Assembly: GCA_030667105.1 (NCBI GenBank)
Contig: DAOUWN010000104.1
Coordinates: 1-7,187 of the forward strand
Direction: 5' to 3'
DNA: 7,187 nucleotides
Source of the DNA: Deltaproteobacteria bacterium
GTDB taxonomy: Bacteria; Desulfobacterota; Desulfobacteria; C00003060
The position numbers were made by a program, and so were the translations under genes. This document shows, in pieces, positions 1 through 4,260 of the stretch (the first letter of the stretch is position 1; each line of letters starts with the position of its first letter). The notes beneath the pieces are model-generated. The model had not been told where the DNA came from, did no database searches, and saw only the letters and a program-made list of their open reading frames with translations.

Positions 1-161
1 AAGGCCACCTCTATGACAACCGCCAGCATGAAGAACTTGACCAGCAAGTCGAGTCCCTCGGAAAGGCTGTTGTCAGGGGCCGAAGCCCAGGCGAATGCCG
101 GGCTACACAACAGAAGCACAGACCCAACGGACAGAATTAACCACAATTTGAAACGTAACAT
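1..161 (-). CDS. Exported or membrane protein of unknown function, N-terminal part only
   Basis: This leftward gene starts at ATG 161 and runs off the window after 53 codons. The start is supported by a strong purine-rich Shine-Dalgarno site (GGGAGGAAAGAG) directly upstream. The protein begins MLRFKLWLILSVGSVLLLCS and continues to PAFAWASAPD. This is a typical Sec signal peptide: a basic n-region, a hydrophobic core, and an AFA or AWA-type cleavage site near residues 23-27. A second hydrophobic stretch (LLVKFFMLAVVIEVA, about residues 39-53) is cut by the window edge and is probably a transmembrane helix. No family can be named from so short a piece. It lies about 90 bp downstream of the phospholipase-like gene on the same strand, so it could be co-transcribed with it. 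The rightward frame over the same bases has no comparable features. Confidence 0.75.
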   Translation of the reverse strand, partial: MLRFKLWLILSVGSVLLLCSPAFAWASAPDNSLSEGLDLLVKFFMLAVVIEVA

Positions 162-251
162 CTCTTTCCTCCCCAGGTTGTTAGGTGGCCGCCCCCCTTT
201 TACTCCTACGACTATTCTTCAGTTGTATTAGTTTCTTGTGTGCCACCCAAG

Positions 252-551
252 TCATGCCACGATAAGTTTCTTATCGGGCAGCAATTCCCGCAACACAAAC
301 TGCCTGTGAATAGAGGCTGCCTGATAGAAACGGTAAAGATTGGATCTTAGTGAAATATTTGAGTTTTCACTGCTGTTCATGTCCGCCGATTGCTTCAACC
401 ACGTTTCCGGTTTGTACAAGGGTATTTGAAATGGTTCCGGACCGATTTTTCCGTTTTTCGCTTCACTCCGCCACTTTTTGATCCGGTCTTCTTTTCTTGC
501 CGGATATGCGAGGATGGAAGCTACCGAGTTTTTTATTGTAGAAAAATCCAC
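252..551 (-). CDS. C-terminal part of the frameshifted phospholipase A2-like protein
   Basis: This is an open frame of 99 codons beginning at a GTG, with no convincing ribosome-binding site. The same frame stays open upstream of the GTG (EKKKDWLTDGDG) into the region that codes the end of the phospholipase A2-like frame at 566-973, so it is most simply the continuation of that gene in the -1 frame. Adding one A to the A5 run on the minus strand (plus-strand T580-T584) would join the two into one protein of about 239 residues. The segment is basic and hydrophilic (ARKEDRIKKWRSEAKNG) with no signal peptide or transmembrane helix and no motif I recognise. It ends LLPDKKLIVA. A 7-bp inverted repeat (260-276) lies over the last codons but has no T-tract after it, so I do not call it a terminator. 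Confidence 0.55.
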   Translation of the reverse strand: MDFSTIKNSVASILAYPARKEDRIKKWRSEAKNGKIGPEPFQIPLYKPETWLKQSADMNSSENSNISLRSNLYRFYQAASIHRQFVLRELLPDKKLIVA

Positions 552-565
552 GCCGTCTCCATCAG

Positions 566-973
566 TTAACCAGTCTTTCTTTTTCTCGCGAAGCCCCAGG
601 AAAACGAAAACCCCAATTCACCACCGCCTAGACGGACCCCATCAAAAAAGGTTTCGGATACAACGGCACTGGCACCACCCTCCAACAACTCAAGCGCTAG
701 AATCAAGTCGGTTCTTAACCGTTCTTCATCATTGCCAGGCTCTCCAAAGGCATACCGGAGATCATGCCGCAAACAGATTTCCGTCAAGGTTTCCACGTTG
801 ATTAGTGCAGATATTAATTTGTCCGGCAGCATCGAACACCCATCAAACTTCCAAGACGTATAATTGTCTGGATTGTCTTCAATCCGGTTGACCAGAAAGC
901 CCAATCCATAATGCCTGCAAAACTGCATAGCTTTTTCTGTGGTAATCATGTCCCCAATATCAGGCAATTGCAT
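566..973 (-). CDS. Prokaryotic phospholipase A2-like protein (catalytic part)
   Basis: The ATG at 973 follows a GAGAGGAAATC Shine-Dalgarno site, and an in-frame TGA lies 12 nt upstream, which fixes the start. Residues 41-51 (WKFDGCSMLPD) and 66-76 (ICLRHDLRYAF) match the two hallmarks of the small prokaryotic phospholipase A2 family: the DGCS..PD loop and the C.RHD..Y catalytic helix. H70 and D71 form the His-Asp pair, with R86/R88 and D89 further along. The family cleaves the sn-2 ester of phospholipids using calcium. Activity here is inferred, not shown. There is no signal peptide, unlike secreted members. The frame ends after SWGFARKRKTG at an abrupt stop. The -1 frame continues for about 110 codons, so the gene is frameshifted by mutation, recoding or sequencing error. 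An isolated 135-residue protein still contains the whole catalytic motif set. Confidence 0.7.
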   Translation of the reverse strand: MQLPDIGDMITTEKAMQFCRHYGLGFLVNRIEDNPDNYTSWKFDGCSMLPDKLISALINVETLTEICLRHDLRYAFGEPGNDEERLRTDLILALELLEGGASAVVSETFFDGVRLGGGELGFSFSWGFARKRKTG

Positions 974-1136
974 GATTTCCTCTCATTCTGCTTTTGTGTG
1001 GCTGCCCGAAATCTGAATGGGTTGACAACCGCTTGGAACAGTTGGGGTTAACTCTCTATTCTGTCACATTTGTCCTGATGTTCAATCACGGAAGTCATCT
1101 TTGCCGGGGGCATCAATACAAGCTCCTTCCAGCATG

Positions 1137-1451
1137 TCAGACTCTCACACGCTTGTTACATGCGCCCCACACCTCGCTCGGGAACACGACATTCTTTGAA
1201 AATGGAATATTCGGGATTCCCTTCTCTGTATTGAGATTGATCCCGGGCCGTATATAAGCCTTGTAAGCGAGTTGACTGCAGTAGAACGCCTCTTCCGTGT
1301 CGGAGTTTTGGAAATTCAGATTGTACGGTTTCCCCTCTTTCGCTTGCCGGAGGCAGTATTGCGCTACATCCAGGCGAATGCGGTTCGCGTCTTTTTCTGA
1401 AAGACCACACTCAGCTAAGGGATATGCAATCCCATAGAGGCTATCCGTCAT
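1137..1451 (-). CDS. Fragment of a permuted papain-like (YiiX/NlpC-P60 type) hydrolase
   Basis: This is a 104-codon frame starting at ATG 1451 with a close Shine-Dalgarno site (GGAGGAAT just before the ATG). It begins 43 bp after the HDOD stop codon. Residues about 53-74 (EEAFYCSQLAYKAYIRPGIN) are the signature of the circularly permuted papain-like amidases of the YiiX/YaeF group, where C58 would be the catalytic cysteine. The tail (PNIPFSKNVVFPSEVWGAC) fits the end of that family. In this permuted fold the catalytic His and the polar third residue lie N-terminal to the Cys. That half is absent: only about 50 residues precede the CSQL helix, and the upstream frame hits a stop inside the HDOD gene. 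The fragment may be a remnant, or a protein kept as a half domain. Family assignment is by motif only. Confidence 0.55.
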   Translation of the reverse strand: MTDSLYGIAYPLAECGLSEKDANRIRLDVAQYCLRQAKEGKPYNLNFQNSDTEEAFYCSQLAYKAYIRPGINLNTEKGIPNIPFSKNVVFPSEVWGACNKRVRV

Positions 1452-1494
1452 ATTCCTCCACTGTCTTTGAGACGTTAAGCCGATTGGTGGGAGA

Positions 1495-2367
1495 CTAACG
1501 GAATTGCTGCATGAAGCTTTCCACCTCTGTCCTCAACTCGTAAATGTCTCCCATCATGGTCAAGAACTCAGCCTCTGTGTAATCCAGGGCTGTCCTTACG
1601 GTATCACTGATTTCTTGTTTGACGGAATCGTTCAGCTGTCTCGTGGACAGAACGGCAAGCAGATTTCCGAGGCATATCATGCGCTGGAAAGGTGTCGACG
1701 AACTATCTCCTTCTGCTGCCAAGAAATCACTCAGGGTATGAAGCTCACATGCCTGTCTCACATTGTCCGGAAGCCTCCAGTGGACACACAACAGGGCGCC
1801 AAGAAAAGAGCTTGAGGGTAATGATAAATGCCTTTCTGCTTCACTAAAGCAAACGCCGTGTTCTTTGGAGAAAGCCCTTATGGCTTCATAATGCTCAGGG
1901 AAAAACTTCAGGTAAACGAGCCTGCCGATATCATGAAGCATACTTGCTGACCACAATTCCTCATAGGATAGGTGCGGCTCGTATTGTTTGGCCAGGTATT
2001 TGGTACAAAGGCTTGCATAGAACGAGTGAAACCAGAACTCCTCTAACTCATCCTGTTCTTCGATCTGCAGAGTATTGATCGCAGACAGGGAAAGCACCAT
2101 GCGGTAAATCTCATTTAGCCCCAGATACGCAATTGCCACCCGTACCTTTGTTATTTCTCCAGGCAGGCCGTAATAAGCTGAATTGACGACTTTGAGCACC
2201 TGCGCAAGGAGTGCCGGTTCCACCTTTATCAGTTCGGCCACCATTTCCATGTCTACATCGCCGCTCTGGATAATCTGCTGAATTTGCGCGATTATCTCTG
2301 GCAAGGCCGGCAGTGTGCAGTGCTGACGAAGAAATGTTTTTGGATCAATCTCAATGGGCTCAAGCAT
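1495..2367 (-). CDS. HDOD domain signalling protein
   Basis: This gene encodes 290 residues from ATG 2367, with a TAGGAG Shine-Dalgarno site about 9 nt upstream. Residues about 15-215 form an HDOD domain. It opens with LPALPEIIAQI (19-29), continues through VNSAYYGLPGEI (61-72) and the AIAYLG segment (79-84), then the MLHDIGRL motif (143-150, H145/D146) and the CVHWRLPDNVRQACELH stretch (194-210). HDOD domains resemble HD phosphohydrolases but usually lack the full metal-binding set, and are thought to act in signal transduction as scaffold or binding modules. No second domain such as GGDEF or EAL is fused, and the C-terminal 75 residues are helical and acidic. The protein is cytoplasmic, without a signal peptide. 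A sigma-54-type promoter at 2426-2442 faces this gene and the divergent neighbour is a sigma-54 activator, so regulation by that activator is a reasonable inference. Confidence 0.92.
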   Translation of the reverse strand: MLEPIEIDPKTFLRQHCTLPALPEIIAQIQQIIQSGDVDMEMVAELIKVEPALLAQVLKVVNSAYYGLPGEITKVRVAIAYLGLNEIYRMVLSLSAINTLQIEEQDELEEFWFHSFYASLCTKYLAKQYEPHLSYEELWSASMLHDIGRLVYLKFFPEHYEAIRAFSKEHGVCFSEAERHLSLPSSSFLGALLCVHWRLPDNVRQACELHTLSDFLAAEGDSSSTPFQRMICLGNLLAVLSTRQLNDSVKQEISDTVRTALDYTEAEFLTMMGDIYELRTEVESFMQQFR

Positions 2368-2425
2368 GGCTTTTCACTCCTACAGTCAAGATATTGTGCT
2401 GCAATATTATAAATAATTATGTACT

Positions 2426-2442
2426 CGCAATAACTGTACCGG
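2426..2442 (-). promoter_or_regulatory. Sigma-54 (-24/-12) promoter of the HDOD gene
   Basis: Read on the minus strand the site is CCGGTACAGTTATTGCG. The consensus is YTGGCACGRNNNTTGCW. The invariant GG and GC are present with the required spacing, the -24 box matches as GG.AC, and the -12 box TTGC is complete. Transcription would start near 2415, giving an untranslated leader of about 47 nt before ATG 2367. The site lies directly upstream of the HDOD gene in the gap it shares with a sigma-54 activator gene. Seen by eye, not scored. Confidence 0.6.
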
Positions 2443-2463
2443 AGAAGGCCCCCTGGAGATGAT

Positions 2464-2572
2464 GCGTAACCAGGCGTAATGCCAATAGAATTCTCGGATG
2501 GGTTATGGGGGTGGCCTCTTGCTGTAACAAAACGTTACGATCTTAGGGATTTTCCGAGCTATTTGGTGTAAC
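2464..2572. promoter_or_regulatory. Cluster of GTAAC half-sites, candidate activator-binding region
   Basis: The divergent gap carries repeated GTAA(C/T) words: GCGTAAC at 2464-2470, GCGTAAT at 2474-2480 (10 bp later, same orientation), GTAAC at 2524-2528 facing GTTAC at 2534-2538 as an inverted pair, and GTGTAAC at 2566-2572. The pairs are spaced one helical turn apart. The cluster lies about 20-145 bp upstream of the sigma-54 promoter at 2426-2442, a usual place for upstream activator sites of NtrC-type proteins. The match to any known operator is unknown. Apart from these words, the promoter and leader sequences, I see no gene in the 2368-2657 gap. Confidence 0.35.
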
Positions 2573-2657
2573 CTTTCTACACAACAAGAAAGAAGGTGCC
2601 TTCCAAACAAAAAAATATGGACTGTTTAGGATGTTTCCAGTAGGTAATTAAATCGTT

Positions 2658-4013
2658 ATGAATAGACCACGGATCATGTTGATAGATGATGACGAAGGAT
2701 TCCTCGGTCTTTTCTCTTCTCTGGCTTCGGCCCAAGATCTTGACATGGTGCCTCTGACATCTGCCAAGAAGGCCCTTGATCTCATGAGCCAAGATCCTGT
2801 GGACATGATTATTTCAGATATCCAGATGCCTGGGATGAGCGGGATCGAGCTTTTTCGAACGGTTCAGGACCTATGTCCCGACGTCCCGGTCATCCTCATT
2901 ACGGCTTATGGTTCTACAGAAGAGGCTATATGGGCAGTGAGGCACGGGGCGTTTCACTATTTTGAAAAGCCGATCGACGATAAACTGGATCTGTTGTGGA
3001 CAACCGTCCGCGAGGCCTTGAACAAGAGAGAGAATCTCAAGGAACTCGCCTCGCTTCGGAGAGAAAGATCGTTCCAAAAAAAAACGCCGGTGACCATCAT
3101 AGGGCAATCAGAGGGAATCAATCGGCTCATTAATTCCATAGAGGAAATAGCCGATCTCTCCGTTACTGTCCTTATCTCCGGTGAGACGGGGACGGGAAAA
3201 GAGTTGGTTGCCCGGGCGATCCATAATCTCGGCGGCAGGCGAGATAAGCCGTTTTTTGCCGTAAACTGCAATGAATTTGCCCCAGGGGTTTTGGAGAGCG
3301 AGTTGTTCGGCCATGAAAAAGGGGCCTTTACCAGTGCTGTTGATCGAAAGATAGGTCTTTTCGAGGTGGCGCACAAGGGGACGCTTTTTTTGGATGAGAT
3401 CAGCGAGTCCCCACTTTTCTTTCAAGCTAAACTTCTCAGGACAGTTGAAAACAGGACCTTCATGCGCGTGGGAGGAACCTTACCGATATATTCGGCCTTT
3501 CGCCTCCTTGTTAGCAGCAACCGCGACCTGGAGGCAGAGATTGCCGCTGGCCGCTTTCGTCAGGATCTTTTCTACCGTTTGAACGTCTATACTATCGAGC
3601 TCCAACCCTTGAGGAATAGAAAGGAAGATGTCCCTCTCATAGCCCAGTTCTATCTCAAAAGATTCTGTAAGGAGTATCGTCGAGAGATAGAGGGCATTTC
3701 TACTAACGCCATGCTGTCCCTCAGGGAGTACGATTGGCCAGGCAATGTCCGGGAGCTGATAAACGTTGTAGAGCGGGCCGTGATAACCTGCCGGAATAGT
3801 ATGATCACCACCAAAGACCTTCCTTTTGGTGCAGGAGTGTATGAGAAAATATCCGATATGAACTTGAGGGGTGTGGAGAGGTTCTTTATCGCTCTTGCCT
3901 TAAGCCGCGCCCAAAATAACAAAACCAGAGCAGCCGGGCTGTTAGGCATAAGCAGGAAATGCCTTATTGACAAGGTTAAGGGTTATGGATTGGATGGAAC
4001 CCAGGAAACATGA
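2658..4013 (+). CDS. NtrC-family sigma-54-dependent response regulator
   Basis: This gene encodes 451 residues with the full NtrC layout. The receiver domain (1-125) has acidic residues D10-D12, phosphoacceptor D54 (IISDIQMPG), T82 and K104 (FEKP). The AAA+ sigma-54 interaction domain (about 147-380) has Walker A GETGTGKE at 175-182, the loop motif as GAFTSA at 222-227 (usually GAFTGA), Walker B GTLFLDE at 241-247, arginine-finger candidates in FRQDLFYRL (300-308) and WPGNVREL at 360-367. A Fis-type helix-turn-helix covers about 418-443 (NKTRAAGLLGISRKCLIDKV). When phosphorylated by a partner kinase, not in this window, it would remodel sigma-54 polymerase at promoters. Start: an in-frame TAA lies 9 nt before ATG 2658, so no upstream start is possible. 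The ribosome site is weak (GTAGGT about 13 nt away). It overlaps the following start by ATGA and faces the HDOD gene divergently. Confidence 0.95.
   Translation: MNRPRIMLIDDDEGFLGLFSSLASAQDLDMVPLTSAKKALDLMSQDPVDMIISDIQMPGMSGIELFRTVQDLCPDVPVILITAYGSTEEAIWAVRHGAFHYFEKPIDDKLDLLWTTVREALNKRENLKELASLRRERSFQKKTPVTIIGQSEGINRLINSIEEIADLSVTVLISGETGTGKELVARAIHNLGGRRDKPFFAVNCNEFAPGVLESELFGHEKGAFTSAVDRKIGLFEVAHKGTLFLDEISESPLFFQAKLLRTVENRTFMRVGGTLPIYSAFRLLVSSNRDLEAEIAAGRFRQDLFYRLNVYTIELQPLRNRKEDVPLIAQFYLKRFCKEYRREIEGISTNAMLSLREYDWPGNVRELINVVERAVITCRNSMITTKDLPFGAGVYEKISDMNLRGVERFFIALALSRAQNNKTRAAGLLGISRKCLIDKVKGYGLDGTQET
3076..3084 (+). other. A9 run with an in-frame A-AAA-AAA slippery heptamer
   Basis: Nine A residues code Gln-Lys-Lys-Thr in the linker between the receiver and AAA+ domains. 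Bases 3077-3083 read A AAA AAA in the zero frame, the classic -1 slippage heptamer. A -1 shift would add 16 residues and stop at TAA 3131-3133, giving a receiver-only product. Runs of this length can also slip during transcription or mutate easily. I see no obvious Shine-Dalgarno enhancer upstream, so this is a candidate only. Confidence 0.3.
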
Positions 4014-4099
4014 AACGGTCCTTATTCGCCTTCGCCGTAATACCCCGCAGCGCACCGTCGCCCAAGCTATGGCGCGTCGGCGACTTGCTGCAGGGATGA
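4010..4099 (+). pseudogene. Original 5' end of the receptor gene, now a closed 29-codon frame
   Basis: ATG 4010 overlaps the TGA of the response regulator (4011-4013) as ATGA and is preceded by AGGAAAC, a good Shine-Dalgarno site at proper spacing. It codes MKRSLFAFAV, a typical start of a signal peptide, then enters the palindromic element and ends at TGA 4097-4099 after 29 codons. Joining GTA 4037-4039 to AGC 4261-4263 gives an uninterrupted signal peptide MKRSLFAFAV-SFILYCLIFLVALPGKVWA in the receptor frame. I infer this is the ancestral start of the receptor, cut off by the insertion. The stop overlaps ATG 4096-4098 (again ATGA), which is in the receptor frame, so termination-reinitiation could still couple translation. 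Confidence 0.5.
4040..4091 (+). repeat. Palindromic unit, copy 1
   Basis: This copy is identical over 52 bp to copy 2 (165 bp further on), and after one mismatch (A4092 against G4257) the next bases GGGA match again. It can form a hairpin: outer arms CCCCGCAGC (4043-4051) with GCTGCAGGG (4087-4095, one mismatch) and an inner stem GTCGCC/GGCGAC. It contains an ATG (4069-4071) in the loop, in the same frame as the receptor. Confidence 0.85.
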
Positions 4100-4204
4100 A
4101 AGGCAAGGCGAACCGCGCCGAAGCTCGTCAGAGCGACCCTGGCTGCGCCGGAGGCTTCGCCGAGGCGAGAGGCGGGTTTTTGGCTACGGCGCAATTCCGC
4201 GTTG

Positions 4205-4260
4205 ATACCCCGCAGCGCACCGTCGCCCAAGCTATGGCGCGTCGGCGACTTGCTGCGGGG
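4205..4260 (+). repeat. Palindromic unit, copy 2, carrying the likely new start codon
   Basis: Bases 4205-4256 repeat copy 1 exactly. The hairpin here is perfect: outer stem CCCCGCAGC (4208-4216) with GCTGCGGGG (4252-4260), a small internal loop (5 and 2 nt), inner stem GTCGCC (4222-4227) with GGCGAC (4244-4249), and a 16-nt loop 4228-4243. ATG 4234-4236 lies in the loop and opens the receptor frame with MARRRLAAG. The 165-bp offset between copies is 55 codons, so both copies read PQRTVAQAMARRRLAAG in the receptor frame. Confidence 0.85.

Larger units (their letters stand above)
4040..4260 (+). mobile_element. Composite palindromic repeat element inserted in the receptor gene
   Basis: The block is made of two direct copies of a 52-bp palindromic unit (4040-4091 and 4205-4256) and a GC-rich spacer of about 113 bp. 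It begins with CCCCGCAGC (4043-4051) and ends with GCTGCGGGG (4252-4260), so the whole block has 9-bp terminal inverted repeats. Its removal restores a clean signal peptide, which places the insertion borders near 4040 and 4260. The length of 221 bp is 3n+2, which explains the frame change. There is no transposase, as in REP/BIME-like or MITE-like elements that move in trans. No clear target-site duplication is visible. The spacer holds a further GC-rich palindromic stretch around 4147-4168. The family is not one I can name. Confidence 0.65.

Noticed and set aside
13..231. Rightward 72-codon frame at the left edge
   Set aside because: The opposite strand has a strong Shine-Dalgarno site and a classic signal peptide over the same bases; this frame is a shadow.
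230..246. TGGCAC on the minus strand as a sigma-54 -24 box for the gene at 161
   Set aside because: The -24 box is perfect, but the required TTGC at the -12 position reads AAAC, so it is not a promoter by the known rule.
260..276. Hairpin CGATAAG-TTT-CTTATCG as a terminator
   Set aside because: It lies over the last codons of the reading frame and no T-tract follows on the minus strand.
994..1257. Rightward 87-codon frame
   Set aside because: It overlaps the hydrolase fragment and the gap on the opposite strand, has no ribosome site and shows no recognisable protein features.
2506..2523. Rightward sigma-54-like site before the response regulator
   Set aside because: TTGC and a GG at correct spacing exist, but the -24 box is only a run of G; too weak to call.
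2577..2792. Leftward frame across the start of the response regulator
   Set aside because: It overlaps the clearly coding receiver domain and has no family signature.
4040..4260. CRISPR array
   Set aside because: There are only two copies, the 52-bp units are strongly palindromic and the single spacer is about 113 bp; this fits a REP/MITE-like element instead.
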